NCBI GenBank assembly: GCA_963804885.1
Contig: CAWDSF010000019.1
Coordinates: 62,001 to 126,000, forward strand
DNA from: PALSA-1004 sp963804885
GTDB lineage: Bacteria > Pseudomonadota > Gammaproteobacteria > Burkholderiales > SG8-41
Length of the DNA: 64,000 bases
Direction: 5' to 3'
Shown here: piece by piece, positions 9,587 to 19,067 of the stretch
Position numbering within the stretch: position 1 is the stretch's first letter
How the letters are laid out: the number at the start of each line of letters is the position of its first letter
Program-made: the position numbers and the translations under genes
Notes under the pieces: generated by a model
What the model was told of the DNA's origin: nothing
The model's database searches: none
Seen by the model: the letters and a program-made list of their open reading frames with translations, nothing else

Positions 9587-10444
9587 TCAGGCCGCGTCGC
9601 GGCTTGGCTCGGCGGTTTGGCCGATGACCGCCGCGTCTTCCAGCTGCATGGCGTTGATCAGGTTTTCCACCTCCTGGCGGGCCGTCACATGGGACAGCGT
9701 CGGACGCGTCCCGAGCGTGGTCTCATCCAGGTCGTCGAACGCCGTCAGACCGCGCGGGTAGAACTCGCGGAAGATCACGCGCTCCGCCAAACCATCGATG
9801 AAGCGGAACTTCAGGGTCTGCGACAGCTCCTGAAGCCCCTCGCCGACCAGCCGCTTGTTGCGCGAACCCAGCATGGAAAGCCGGTTCCGCAACACGATCC
9901 AATCGGTCGGGGGATCACCGGACTGCAGGCGCTGCTGCAGCGCCGCCGCGACGGCATTCGGCGTAGTGGCTCGGGCCGGTGACGCCGAAGGTCTCGGGTC
10001 GACGGTGCCGAGCACGTCGAAGTCGACGAAGCTGTCGTTCAGCGGCGTAATCAAGGTGTCGGCCATGGTATGCGCCAACCGCATCAAAGAATTGTCGTGG
10101 CCGGGCGTGTCGATGACCAGGAAGTCGTGGCTGTGCGCCAAGTCGTCCAGGGTCTCGGCCAAGGCCTTCGCCGCCGCGGCATCGTCGCCGCGATTGATCA
10201 CTGCATCGAGGCTGAGATGGTCGGGCGTTTCGAGCTCGCGACCGCGACGCTGCGCCCAGGCGCGCCGGTTCTCGATATAGGTGGTGAAGCTTCGTTGCCG
10301 GGCATCGAGATCGAGGCTTGCGACGCGCTGCCCAGCCTTGATCAACGCGACCGCGACATGCATTGCCACCGTCGACTTGCCCGATCCGCCTTTTTCGTTA
10401 CCCAGCACAATTACGCGTAGCCGCCGCGCCCGAGTTCCCGCCAT
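9587..10444 (-). CDS. mipZ: MipZ-type division-plane positioning ATPase (copy 1)
   Basis: ParA/MinD-superfamily ATPase; in Caulobacter MipZ binds ParB and inhibits FtsZ near the poles, setting the division plane. The deviant Walker A is LGNEKGGSGKSTVAMHVAVA near residues 13-32; Walker B-like DFLVIDTPGHD and LITPLNDSFVDFDVLGTVDP follow, then WIVLRNRLSMLGSRNKRLVG and REFYPRGLTAFDDLDE. The frame stays open for 285 residues, but residues ~149-165 are out of register. Two compensating indels near 10,004 and 9,957 replace the family sequence ETFGVTGPSHYAE, which is readable in another frame. A close paralogue lies at 19,902-20,824. The next gene upstream on this strand is clpA, about 290 bases away with nothing I can support between them. 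Confidence 0.88.
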   Translation of the reverse strand: MAGTRARRLRVIVLGNEKGGSGKSTVAMHVAVALIKAGQRVASLDLDARQRSFTTYIENRRAWAQRRGRELETPDHLSLDAVINRGDDAAAAKALAETLDDLAHSHDFLVIDTPGHDNSLMRLAHTMADTLITPLNDSFVDFDVLGTVDPRPSASPARATTPNAVAAALQQRLQSGDPPTDWIVLRNRLSMLGSRNKRLVGEGLQELSQTLKFRFIDGLAERVIFREFYPRGLTAFDDLDETTLGTRPTLSHVTARQEVENLINAMQLEDAAVIGQTAEPSRDAA

Positions 10445-10736
10445 GGTGCCCTCGCCGGATTGATGAAGCTGTTTGATTGCTAATTGTGTCCGCTAGCAAA
10501 CTTACTAGTCCTGATTCTCCGATCGCTCTCAAGCAATAACTCGTCGTCGCGCGATGAACGCGATCGCGCGTCGCACGACACGACGATGGCGTTGCACAAC
10601 GACAGCGACGTGAGAAATCGCGCCGGTTTTTCGATCATGTCATCGGCGAAACGAACATCGTCGCCAAATTGCCGCGATGCGACGTGCAATTGCGGAAATG
10701 CGAAGCCGGGCACTGGGCGCGACCGTGATCGAAATG

Positions 10737-13213
10737 TCACGCGTCGCGCCGGCAAGCGTCGTGGTTTTCGAGAGTGCCAGACCTTGACAGCGGCACCTTC
10801 GGCACCGTACCGCCGCGCGGCGGACCGCCGTCTTCGACCGGGCGGCTTCGGTTTCCGGACCCCGGCCGGCGCGGCTTGGCGCGCCTCGGGAATTGTCTCC
10901 GGCTTCGGCGTCACCGGCCCCTCGACGTACTCGAAGCCGAGCTTGTCCCTGCCGATCTCGTCCTTGATGACGACCACGCGGACATGGCCGCCGTTCTTCA
11001 GCTTGCCGAACAGAACCTCGTCGGCGAGCGGCTTCTTGATGTGCTCCTGGATCACGCGCGCCATCGGGCGGGCGCCCATCAGCTCGTCGTAGCCGTTGGC
11101 GATCAGCCAGCGCGACGCCTCCTCCGAGAGCTCGATGGTGACGTTGCGGTCGGCGAGCTGGGCTTCGAGCTGCAGCACGAACTTCTCGACCACCTGGCTG
11201 ATGATCTCCGGCGACAGGTGCGCGAAGGTGATGACGGCGTCGAGCCGGTTGCGGAATTCCGGCGCGAACAGCCGGTTGATCGCCTCCATGTCGTCGCCCT
11301 CGCGCTTGCTGCGCGTGAAGCCGATAGGCGGCCTTGGCCATGTCGGAGGCGCCGGCATTGGTGGTCATGATCAGGATGACGTTGCGGAAGTCGACCTGCT
11401 TGCCGTTGTGGTCGGTCAGCTTGCCGTGATCCATGATCTGCAGCAGCACGTTGAACAGGTCGGGGTGCGCCTTCTCGATCTCGTCGAGCAGCAGCACGCA
11501 GTGCGGATGCTGATCGACGCCGTCGGTCAGCAGGCCGCCCTGGTCGAAGCCGACATAGCCGGGCGGCGCGCCGATCAGCCGCGAGACGGTGTGGCGCTCC
11601 ATGTATTCCGACATGTCGAAGCGGATCAGTTCGACGCCGAGGCTCGTTGGCGAGCTGCTTGGCCACCTCGGTCTTGCCGACGCCGGTCGGACCCGAGAAC
11701 AGGTAGCAGCCGATCGGCTTCTCCGGCTCGCGCAGACCGGCGCGCGCCAGCTTGATCGCCGACGACAGCGCCTCGATCGCTTTGTCCTGGCCGTACACCG
11801 TGGTCTTGAGCGTCTGCTCGAGATGCTGAAGCACCTCGGCGTCGTCCTTGGACACGGTCTTTGGCGGGATTCGCGCCATGGTGGCGATCGTGGTCTCGAT
11901 CTCCTTGATGCCGATGGTCTTCTTGCGCCGGCTCTCCGGCAGCAGCATCTGCGCCGCGCCGGACTCGTCGATCACGTCGATCGCCTTGTCGGGCAGCTTG
12001 CGGTCATGGATGTAGCTGCGCCGACAGCTCGACCGCCGCCTTGATGGCGTCGTTGGTGTACTTGAGCTTGTGGTAGGCCTCGAAATAGGGCTTGAGGCCC
12101 TTCAGGATCTCGATCGCGTCCGCGACTGGTCGGCTCGTTGACGTCGATCTTCTGGAAGCGGCGCACCAGCGCCCGATCCTTCTCGAAATACTGCCGGTAT
12201 TCCTTGTAGGTGGTCGAGCCGATGCAGCGGATCGTGCCGCCGGCGAGCGCCGGCTTGAGCAGGTTGGATGCGTCCATCGCGCCGCCCGAGGTGGCGCCGG
12301 CGCCGATCACGGTGTGGATCTCGTCGATGAACATGATCGCGCCCGGATAGGCCTCGATCTCCTTGATCACCTGCTTGAGCCGCTCCTCGAAGTCGCCGCG
12401 ATAGCGGGTGCCGGCGAGCAGCGTGCCCATGTCGAGCGCGAACACCGTCGCGTTCTTCAGCACGTCCGGCACCTCGCCGTGGACGATGCGGCGCGCCAGA
12501 CCTTCGGCGATGGCGGTCTTGCCGACGCCGGCATCGCCGACGAACAGCGGATTGTTCTTCTGGCGGCGGCACAGCACCTGGATGCGTGCGGCTGATTTCG
12601 CCGGTCGCGGCCGATCAGCGGATCGATCTTGCCTTCCTTCGCCTTCTTGTTGAGGTTGACGCAATAGGCCTCCAGCGCGTCGCCCTTCTTCTTGGGCTCG
12701 TCGCCGTTGCTTCCGCCCTTCGCGTCTCCTCCTCGTCGCTGCCGCGCACCGGGCGCGACTCCGACATGCCCCGGCCCGCTTGGCGATGCCGTGGCTGATG
12801 TAGTTGACCGCGTCGTAGCGGGTCATGTCCTGCTCTTGCAGGAAATAGGCGGCGTGGCTCTCGCGCTCGGCGAAGATCGCGACCAGCACATTGGCGCCGG
12901 TGACCTCTTCGCGGCCCGAGGACTGCACATGGATCACGGCGCGCTGGATCACGCGCTGGAAGCCGGCGGTCGGCTTGCTGTCGTCGCCGCCGTCGGTGAC
13001 GAGATTTTCCAGTTCGGATTCGAGATAGGAACCGAGGTTGCGCTTCAGCTTGTCGAGATCGACGTTGCAGGCGCGCATCACGGCGGCGGCGTCCTGATCG
13101 TCGATCAGCGCGAGCAGCAGATGTTCGAGCGTCGCGTATTCGTGATGACGCTCGTTGGCGAGCGCCAGGGCCCGGTGCAGCGATTGCTCGAGGTTGCGCG
13201 AGAAGGTCGGCAT
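10737..13213 (-). CDS. clpA: ATP-dependent Clp protease ATP-binding subunit ClpA, frameshifted
   Basis: AAA+ unfoldase that feeds proteins to ClpP. The ATG at 13213 gives MPTFSRNLEQSLHRALALAN (N-domain). The first AAA module has PLFVGDAGVGKTAIAEGLA (Walker A) and AIMFIDEIHTVIGAGATSGG (Walker B); the second has LFSGPTGVGKTEVAKQLA and ASALLLDEIEKAHPDLFNVL-like Walker B, then LIGAPPGYVGFDQGGLLTD. The C-terminal sensor block is MGARPMARVIQEHIKKPLAD and the end is near GGTVPKVPLS. Single-base insertions near 12,772, 12,602, 12,575, 12,129, 12,016, 11,645 and 11,321 break the frame. The stop is uncertain: TGA at 10,737 is in the frame of VPKVPL, while another frame runs on to 10,480 without family similarity. 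clpS lies just upstream. Confidence 0.9.
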
Positions 13214-13266
13214 TCAGATGTTCCATTCCACTTTGTATTGGACGCTGCCCCCCAGGGCTTGATTGT

Positions 13267-13605
13267 CTTCTTCTCCATCACGCACTGCAAAGGATGCTGG
13301 TGTTTGCGGGCGAAGTCCATGACCTGCGTCACCTTGGTCTCCGCCACTTCGTAGGTATAGACGCCGCATTCGCCGATGCCGTGGTTGTGCACATGCAAGC
13401 ATGATGCGGGTCGCGGCTTCGCGGTCCTTGTTGAAAAACCGCTCCAGCACGTGAACCACGAACTCCATCGGCGTGTAGTCGTCGTTCAGGATCAGCACCC
13501 GGTAGAGATTTGGCCGCTTGGTCTGCGGCTTTGTTTTCGTGATGACCGCCGTGCCGGGCGGCGTGCCACGGTCGCCACCCTTGCGGCGCTCGTCATCGCC
13601 GGCGA
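13267..13605 (-). CDS. clpS: ClpS adaptor of ClpAP, frameshifted
   Basis: Adaptor that delivers N-degron substrates to ClpA. The core reads RPNLYRVLILNDDYTPMEFV, VHVLERFFNKDREAATRIML, HVHNHGIGECGVYTYEVAET, KVTQVMDFARKHQHPLQCVM, EKK. The NDDYTPM and HNHGIGECG segments are the substrate-binding signature. One extra base near 13,400 splits the frame between RIML and HVHN. Homologues usually stop right after EKK, but here no stop follows in frame, so the 3' end is set by homology only. The start is approximate: the segment GDDERRKGGDRGTPPGTAV lacks a clean in-frame ATG. It lies immediately upstream of clpA on the same strand, the usual arrangement. Confidence 0.85.
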
Positions 13606-14017
13606 GCCGCAGGGCGCGGCCGCCCCCGGTCTGAAAACCGCCCGGACGGGGCGGTTTGGGGGGCCGGCAAATCTGGTCAACAATTGGTTCATGGCGGTGC
13701 GGCGGCGGCCTCGGACCGCAAAGCGGTCGGTCGGAGGTTAAGTCCCTACTGTCGTCATCATAAAGGCCCAGCCGCCGCCCTGCCAGATCGCTGTCTGCGC
13801 ACCATGCACAGCCTTTGAGCGTCCGGCCGGCGCGGCCGCGCGGCACCTGTCCCAACTTGGACTTAAGATAGGATCGAACGCCCGGAGCGCAATTGCGCGC
13901 AATTCGCGGCTGAATTGTCGAAAATTCCAAGCTTTCTCGACATTCAATTTCAAGAATTAAGACCGAAGATCGCGGCAACTTAAACCCAAATTGTGAACCG
14001 CAACCTCGGGGGTTTCG
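13606..14017. other. divergent intergenic region between clpS and the TadG-like gene
   Basis: About 410 bases with no supported gene. The left half is GC-rich; the part from ~13,860 to 14,000 is AT-richer and probably holds the promoters of both divergent genes. I cannot point to convincing -35/-10 boxes. Just before the TadG-like ATG there is CTCGGGGGTTTCG, a usable ribosome-binding site. Confidence 0.4.
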
Positions 14018-15244
14018 ATGCCGCTTAGCCGCTTCCTGCGGAACCGTGACGCTGGCGTGGCGCCCATGCTGGCGCTCGCCGCCCTGCCATTGTTCGGCTT
14101 TGCCGGCGCCGCCGTCGACTTCAGCCGAGCCGCCTCGGTGCGCACCTCGATGCAGGCCGCGCTCGATGCCAGCGCTCTGATAATGGCGAAAAGCGCGAAA
14201 AACGCCGACGCAACGGTGCTCAACGCGGACGCGACCCAGTACTTCAACGCCAATTTTCAGAATTCAGAGATCCAAAATCTGAACACGTCGGCCGCCACGT
14301 CTTCGACGTCCAACGGCTATTCCGCGACCCTGACGGCTTCGGGCTCGATCAAGTCTAAATTTATGGGAATGATCGGATTTTCAAGCCTCAACGTTTCGGT
14401 GCATTCCACCGCAACATCCTACGCCGACGGCCTCGGGTGCGTCCTGTCCTTGAACCGGCATGCCAGCGGAGCGGTCACCGGACAAGGCAGCACCAACGTG
14501 GTGCTGAATGGCTGCAGCATTTACGACAACTCCGATCATGCGACGGCGATGGTTGCCGGCGGATCGGCCCATCTGACCGCCTTGTCGGTCGGCGTCGTCG
14601 GCAATCTGACCGGGACCGAAAACATCACGACGACGGCGGGCATCAGGACCGGCGTCTCACCGGTTACCGATCCCTATGCTTACCACTCATTCCCGGCATT
14701 CGGCGGATGCACCGAGAACAATTTCACCGGCAAGAACACGATCACGATCAACCCCGGTGTGTATTGCGGTGGCATTTCGATCAATGCCGGCGCGGTCGTC
14801 ACCCTCAATCCGGGCATCTATTATCTCGACGGCGGCAACCTGTCGGTCAACGGCGGCGGCACGCTTCAGGGCACCGGCGTGACGCTGGTGTTCACGTCGC
14901 AAAACCGCAACGGCTTTGCGACCGCATCCATCAATGGCAATGCCACCGTCAACTTGACGCCGCCGACCACCGGCGGCACCGCGGGCATCGTCGTTTTCGG
15001 AGATCGCCGGATGCCGGTCGGCACCGATTTCAAGTTCAATGGCGGTGCAAATCAGTATCTTGGTGGCGCGATCTACGTGCCGACCGGGGCGCTTAGTTTT
15101 GCCGGTGGCATGGGGACCAGCACGAGCTGCACTCAACTGATCGGGAACACCATCACGTTCACCGGCAATTCGTCGTTCGCGCTGAATTGCAACGGTTACG
15201 GCACCAAACCGTTCAGCCCCCTCATGGTGAAATTGACGTCGTAA
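14018..15244 (+). CDS. TadG/TadE-like pilus-assembly or surface protein
   Basis: An intact 408-residue protein. The N-terminus MPLSRFLRNRDAGVAPMLAL begins a TadE/TadG-like segment: a hydrophobic helix (LALAALPLFGFAGAAVDFSR) that anchors Flp/Tad pilus-associated proteins, followed by SVRTSMQAALDASALIMAKS. The rest is exported, rich in Gly, Asn, Ser and Thr, with repetitive beta-type blocks such as NPGVYCGGISINAG, NPGIYYLDGGNLSVNGGG and a Cys pair near residues 228 and 249. This suggests a surface or periplasmic adhesin-like body. No other tad genes are nearby. It is unusual in having an unbroken frame while its neighbours are frameshifted. A remnant of a second TadG-like gene follows directly. 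Confidence 0.7.
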   Translation: MPLSRFLRNRDAGVAPMLALAALPLFGFAGAAVDFSRAASVRTSMQAALDASALIMAKSAKNADATVLNADATQYFNANFQNSEIQNLNTSAATSSTSNGYSATLTASGSIKSKFMGMIGFSSLNVSVHSTATSYADGLGCVLSLNRHASGAVTGQGSTNVVLNGCSIYDNSDHATAMVAGGSAHLTALSVGVVGNLTGTENITTTAGIRTGVSPVTDPYAYHSFPAFGGCTENNFTGKNTITINPGVYCGGISINAGAVVTLNPGIYYLDGGNLSVNGGGTLQGTGVTLVFTSQNRNGFATASINGNATVNLTPPTTGGTAGIVVFGDRRMPVGTDFKFNGGANQYLGGAIYVPTGALSFAGGMGTSTSCTQLIGNTITFTGNSSFALNCNGYGTKPFSPLMVKLTS

Positions 15245-15254
15245 GCGGCGCACC

Positions 15255-15660
15255 TCTCGGCGGGTTCCTGCAAGCCGCGGCGCCGGCGTTGCCACGATGC
15301 TGGCGCTCGCTGCTCGGCAGGCCCGTCTGGAGCAGCGTTTTTAAATCGATCGCGCGGCAAATGCTCGCCAATCTGCGCATCAACAAATGATCGCACACCA
15401 GTCGCTGCGGCCGAAACGGCCGCGGCGACATCGTGGTTGACGAGCCGCTAAGGGGTTTTTGAGCGTTACCGCAGAACCGCGGTTTACGAAGGTCAACACC
15501 GGCGCCGATCCGACTCCGACGCTGCTGCAGAACTGCGCGGGTAGCCCGGGCAAATATCCGGACGCCAGCAAGTTCTTCCTGCTCACGTCGGCGAGCCAGA
15601 TGGTCACGACGTTCAAGGAGATCGGGACCAAGCTCGCCAAGTCTCCGCATCTCGCAATAA
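15255..15660 (+). pseudogene. remnant of a second TadG-like protein (N- and C-terminal pieces only)
   Basis: Bases 15,270-15,320 translate to a piece resembling a TadG start (GAGVATMLALAARQA), close to the start of the preceding gene. Bases 15,460-15,660 translate to EPRFTKVNTGADPTPTLLQN, CAGSPGKYPDASKFFLLTSA, SQMVTTFKEIGTKLAK, which is the typical C-terminal end of a VWA-type TadG; one extra T near 15,641 hides the ending LRISQ plus TAA at 15,658. The ~350-residue middle, including the VWA domain, is absent. Either an internal deletion has left a pseudogene or the assembly collapsed two similar genes. The tail precedes a rho-independent terminator. Confidence 0.6.
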
Positions 15661-15682
15661 CCGCGGATCATCCAAACGACAA

Positions 15683-15710
15683 AGCCCGGCCTCGCGGCCG
15701 GGCTTTTGTT
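15683..15710 (+). terminator. rho-independent terminator
   Basis: The stem GCCCGGCC/GGCCGGGC with a 4-base loop is followed by CTTTTGTTT. It lies 23 bases after the presumed stop of the TadG remnant and would end plus-strand transcription. Confidence 0.8.
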
Positions 15711-15770
15711 TGCGACGCTTTGCGGAAGGTCTGCTGGATTTTTGGGCGAATGATGTAAGCGGACCGCCAA

Positions 15771-15800
15771 CAAAAAAGCCCGGCCTCTGCGGCCGGGCTT
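15771..15800 (-). terminator. rho-independent terminator of the phasin gene
   Basis: The stem GCCCGGCC/GGCCGGGC with a 5-base loop is followed, reading on the minus strand, by six T residues (A tract 15,772-15,777). It is ~50 bases past the phasin stop. Its stem is the same as that of the plus-strand terminator 75 bases away. Confidence 0.8.
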
Positions 15801-15849
15801 TGAAGACGCAACGCTACGCTTTTTACGACGCAACGCTACATTACGAATT

Positions 15850-16188
15850 TCACTTCGACTGCGCGGTCTGGGCGACGTAGGCCTCGAACGGCTTGTAGGT
15901 CTCCTTGGCGAAATCGGCATAGAGCTCGCCGATCTTGGTCGCCTGGGCGACAAAGCCCTCATACGCGGTCTTGGCGTAGTCGGTCTGGATCTCGATCGCT
16001 TTGTCGAGCGACTTGGCGCCGAGCAGCTTCTCCATGACCTTGGTGCTGTCCTCGAACGACTTCTTGGAATAGTCGACGAGTTCCGCGGCGATCGTCTGGC
16101 TCGCCTTGGACAGGGCGCCGAACGACTTCATCGTCGCGTCCATGTTGTCTTTGCTCAGCTTCTGCACGTCTTCGAAATTCTTGAACAT
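15850..16188 (-). CDS. phasin (polyhydroxyalkanoate granule-associated protein)
   Basis: Intact 112-residue protein, MFKNFEDVQKLSKDNMDATM, SFGALSKASQTIAAELVDYS, ending KPFEAYVAQTAQSK. It is nearly all amphipathic helix with heptad-like hydrophobics, as expected for phasin family PF09361, which coats PHA/PHB granules. A longer start (16,245) is open, but 16,188 matches family length and avoids a Gly/Arg-rich leader. Upstream lie two TGC-type motifs that could bind a PhaR-like repressor, and a strong terminator follows. It is transcribed divergently from the carboxypeptidase gene. Confidence 0.88.
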   Translation of the reverse strand: MFKNFEDVQKLSKDNMDATMKSFGALSKASQTIAAELVDYSKKSFEDSTKVMEKLLGAKSLDKAIEIQTDYAKTAYEGFVAQATKIGELYADFAKETYKPFEAYVAQTAQSK

Positions 16189-16299
16189 TGGGTCTCTCTC
16201 CGTTCCGCCGCCGCGGAACCCTTGGGGTTTCGTTTGGGGCTTCATCTCGATGTTGCTTGCACCTTGCGCAGCTCAACCGCTCGCATAGGAGGCAATATA

Positions 16300-16340
16300 T
16301 TGCACTGCACAAAAAAGGCAAGAGAAATTTTGCGGTGCAC
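16300..16340 (-). promoter_or_regulatory. two TGC-N-GCA motifs upstream of phasin, possible PhaR-type operator
   Basis: TGCACTGCAC at 16,301-16,310 and TGCGGTGCAC at 16,331-16,340 sit 30 bases apart in the AT-rich region upstream of the phasin start, near TATAT at 16,296-16,300. PhaR/PhbF-type PHA regulators are known to bind TGC/GCA-rich sites at phasin promoters. The assignment is by motif and position only. The rest of 16,189-16,539 holds no gene I can support. Confidence 0.4.
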
Positions 16341-16539
16341 TCAAAATCGCCGAAAAGCTGTGGCCAAGGGCCACTTACCCTTGATTCGGTTTAACTTTTT
16401 GGCAACCCCATCGCCATAGTTTTGATCGCTGTGCCGCCAACGCCACGATTCGGCCGGCTAGGCGGTGGTCGAGGGCGCGGCAGGCAACCGCGGGCGTCGG
16501 GGCCGTCCAGCTTGGTCGGTCGTAAACGGGGATGGGATC

Positions 16540-18173
16540 ATGGTACGCGTGCCGGTCGGAGCCTCACGCGGGCTTCGTTGGGGGTGCTTGACCCTCGCCG
16601 CAATGGTGGCGCTGCTTGCACTCACCACCGATCCGGCGGATGCGCGTCGGCGCAAGCGCCACGTCAACTTCAAGCGCAGCCACGCCACCGAGAGCTACAA
16701 CCCGCCCTACGCCGCCATCGTGGTCGACGCCCGCAACGGCGCGGTGCTGCACCAGAGCGCCGCCGACAGCCCCCGCCACCCGGCCTCGCTCACCAAGATC
16801 ATGACGCTCTATTTGCTGTTCGAGCGGCTCGACAGCGGCCGCATCACGCTCGACACGCCGATGGAGGTGTCGGAGTTCGCTGCGAGCCAGGCGCCGACCA
16901 AGCTCGGGCTCAAGCCCGGCCAGCACCATTCGGGTCGAGGACGCGATCAAGGGCCTGGTCACCAAGTCGGCCAATGACGCGGCCGTGGTGGTGGCCGAGA
17001 CGCTCGGCGGCGGCGAAGAGGAATTCGCCCGCGCCATGACGCGCAAGGCGCACGCGCTCGGCATGCGCCACACCGTCTACCGCAATGCCTCCGGCCTGCC
17101 GGACGACGAGCAGGTGACCACTGCGCGCGACCAGGCGCTGCTCGGCATCGCGATCCAGGAGCGCTTTCCGAAGCTACTACCGGTATTTCTCGCTGGCGAG
17201 CTTTGTCTATCGCGGCCGCGCCATGGCCAACCACAACCGGCTGCTCGGACGGGTCGAAGGCGTCGACGGCATCAAGACCGGCTATACGCGGTCGTCGGGC
17301 TTCAACCTGGTCACCTCGGTCAAGCGCGGCGCCAAGCGCATCGTCGCGGTGGTGCTGGGCGGCCGTTCGGGCCGGGCGCGCGACGCGCGCATGCGCGACC
17401 TGATCGACAGCCACATCGCCGGGGCCTCGACCCGACGACACCGTCGTCGCCGTCGCCGAGAAGGCCGAGCCCAAGACCGCCGAGGTTGCGCCGCGGCTAG
17501 AACTGGCGACCAAACTTGAATCGGCCGCCAAAGCCGTGCTGGCAGCGGCAGGCTCGACGCCGAGTTGCCGCCCCCACCGCCGGTCAGCGACGCCACCGCA
17601 ACCATCACCGCTCCGGGCTCGAGCGCGCCGATCACGCCGGTCAAGGTCAAGACCGTGACGGTGAAGCTCGTGCCGCCCAAGCACGCCGTCGCCACGGCAG
17701 CCGCAAAACCTGTGTCGCCGGCGCCGGCCAAGCCCGAGCCCGTGCAAAGCTCGAGCCCGGCGAAGCAGGACGAGGCGGCGGCGCCCGCCTCGCGTCTGCG
17801 AGCAGCCGGCCCGAGCGTACTCGGCGCGCTGCCCGCCATGGTGGTCGCCGCCAAAGAAGCGGCCGTGCCGGCGGCCAAGGCCGAAGAGGCGCTGATCCCG
17901 ACTGCCGCTTCCGCCCGCCACAGCATTCGCCACGGCTGGATCGTCCAGGTCGGCGCCTACGAAAGCGAAGCCGAGGCGAAGGAAAAGCTCAGCTCGGCGC
18001 AGAGCAAGGCCGCAGCGCTCTTGCAAAGGACCGAGGCCTACACCGAGCGCACCACCCGGGGCGAGAAGACCTACTTCCGCGCGCGCTTCGCGGGTTTCGA
18101 CCGCGATCGGGCCGAGGCGGTGTGCAAGCGGCTCAAGCGCGAAGACATCGTCTGCATGGCGCTAAAAATCTGA
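16540..18173 (+). CDS. D-alanyl-D-alanine carboxypeptidase with C-terminal SPOR domain, frameshifted
   Basis: Periplasmic penicillin-binding peptidase (S11 family) that trims peptidoglycan stem peptides. From ATG at 16,540 there is a hydrophobic signal (CLTLAAMVALLALTTDPADA). The three catalytic motifs are present: SLTK in RHPASLTKIMTLYLLFERLD, SAND in GLVTKSANDAAVVVAETLGG, and KTG in VDGIKTGYTRSSGFNLVTS. After an Ala/Pro/Lys-rich linker, the SPOR domain GWIVQVGAYESEAEAKEKLS runs to FAGFDRDRAEAVCKRLK; it would bind denuded septal glycan. Indels near 16,928, 17,177, 17,428 and 17,560 break the frame. The long linker plus SPOR layout is typical of Rhizobiales DacF/DacC-like proteins. Confidence 0.88.
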
Positions 18174-18184
18174 TCGCGCCGGCG

Positions 18185-18260
18185 CTAGTGTCGCGATTCG
18201 GAAGTTCGCCCGAGTTCTCAGCGCGCTCCTGAGCGAACTTCCGAATCAAAGCGGCACTAG
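18185..18260. repeat. palindromic intergenic repeat, copy 1
   Basis: Outer arms CTAGTG/CACTAG enclose perfect 15-base arms (GATTCGGAAGTTCGC at 18,195-18,209 and its complement at 18,233-18,247). It follows the carboxypeptidase stop by 12 bases and could fold as a long RNA hairpin. The second copy follows immediately and has related arms. Confidence 0.8.
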
Positions 18261-18273
18261 CAACATCATGATT

Positions 18274-18349
18274 CTAGTGTCCCTTTGAACCCGAAGTTCG
18301 CAAAAGAGCTCGCCGCGCAATCGTGCGAACTTCGGGTTCGGGACACCAG
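18274..18349. repeat. palindromic intergenic repeat, copy 2
   Basis: CTAGTGTCC opens the unit; the 15-base arms GAACCCGAAGTTCGC (18,287-18,301) and its complement (18,325-18,339) pair perfectly, and GGACACCAG closes it. It shares CTAGTG and GAAGTTCG with copy 1 but differs elsewhere, so the two are diverged members of one family. Together they separate two convergent genes. Confidence 0.8.
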
Positions 18350-18357
18350 CCCTTTAC

Positions 18358-19065
18358 TCAGCGCTGGCGGCGCAGCAACAGCTCTTTGGCTTCGTTGATC
18401 TGGGCCGCGAGGTAGGTCGAGCCGCCCTGATCGGGGTGCAGCTTCTTCATCAGCGAGCGGTGCGCCTTGCCGATCTCGTTCGCGCTCGCGCCGCGCGGCA
18501 CGCCCAGGATTTGATAGGCCTCCTCTTCGGTCATCTTGCCGCGCCGCTCCGGCGCCGGGCCGGCGGCGCCACTGGCCGCGCCTTGGGCGCGCTCGCGCCA
18601 GCTCGGCTCGCGGCGATCCAGATAGGCCTCCAGCAAGGCGCGGCTGTCGGCATCGACCTCGACCAGCAGGTCGAGCAGCGTGGTGAGATCGAGCGCGTCG
18701 AGGGCTGCACCTGCGTGACGGCCGGCCAGCATGCGGCCGCGCATGGCGCCGGTGTCGTGATCGAGCTCCATCTCGACAAAGCTCGCGCGCACCCGCGAAA
18801 CCTGGCCGGGCGTCTTCTGCATGCGCTGGAACAGGCTGCTCGACGCAAACGGACCCCAGCCGAGCAGGCCGAGGCCGGCGAGACCGAGCGGGATCGCGAC
18901 CTCAAGATGGCCGCGCAAGAGCAGGAATGCCGCCACCGCCAATGCCAGAATGCCGCCGGCCGGCCGCACCACCTTCACCAGCACCTTGGGGTCGGCCTTG
19001 GAATAGGCGTTGAGCCCCCACAGCACCAGCACCAGGACCAGGACACCGAAGATGATGGTCGGCAT
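18358..19065 (-). CDS. membrane-anchored J-domain protein
   Basis: Intact 235-residue protein. It begins with a hydrophobic helix (MPTIIFGVLVLVLVLWGLNA); a second hydrophobic stretch follows (GGILALAVAAFLLLRG, then IPLGLAGLGLLGWGPFA). A soluble middle contains VRASFVEMELDHDTGAMRGR. The C-terminal J domain has EAYQILGVPRGASANEIGKA and the Hsp70-activating HPD motif in KKLHPDQGGS. The Tim14-like position of the J domain at the extreme C-terminus is typical of an alphaproteobacterial family of DnaK co-chaperones. It starts 2 bases after the upstream VWA gene stop, so they form an operon. Confidence 0.85.
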   Translation of the reverse strand: MPTIIFGVLVLVLVLWGLNAYSKADPKVLVKVVRPAGGILALAVAAFLLLRGHLEVAIPLGLAGLGLLGWGPFASSSLFQRMQKTPGQVSRVRASFVEMELDHDTGAMRGRMLAGRHAGAALDALDLTTLLDLLVEVDADSRALLEAYLDRREPSWRERAQGAASGAAGPAPERRGKMTEEEAYQILGVPRGASANEIGKAHRSLMKKLHPDQGGSTYLAAQINEAKELLLRRQR

Positions 19066-19067
19066 GG

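Noticed and set aside
10480..10736. C-terminal extension of ClpA in an open frame
   Set aside because: The sequence is not ClpA-like; the open frame follows a probable indel near the true C-terminus.
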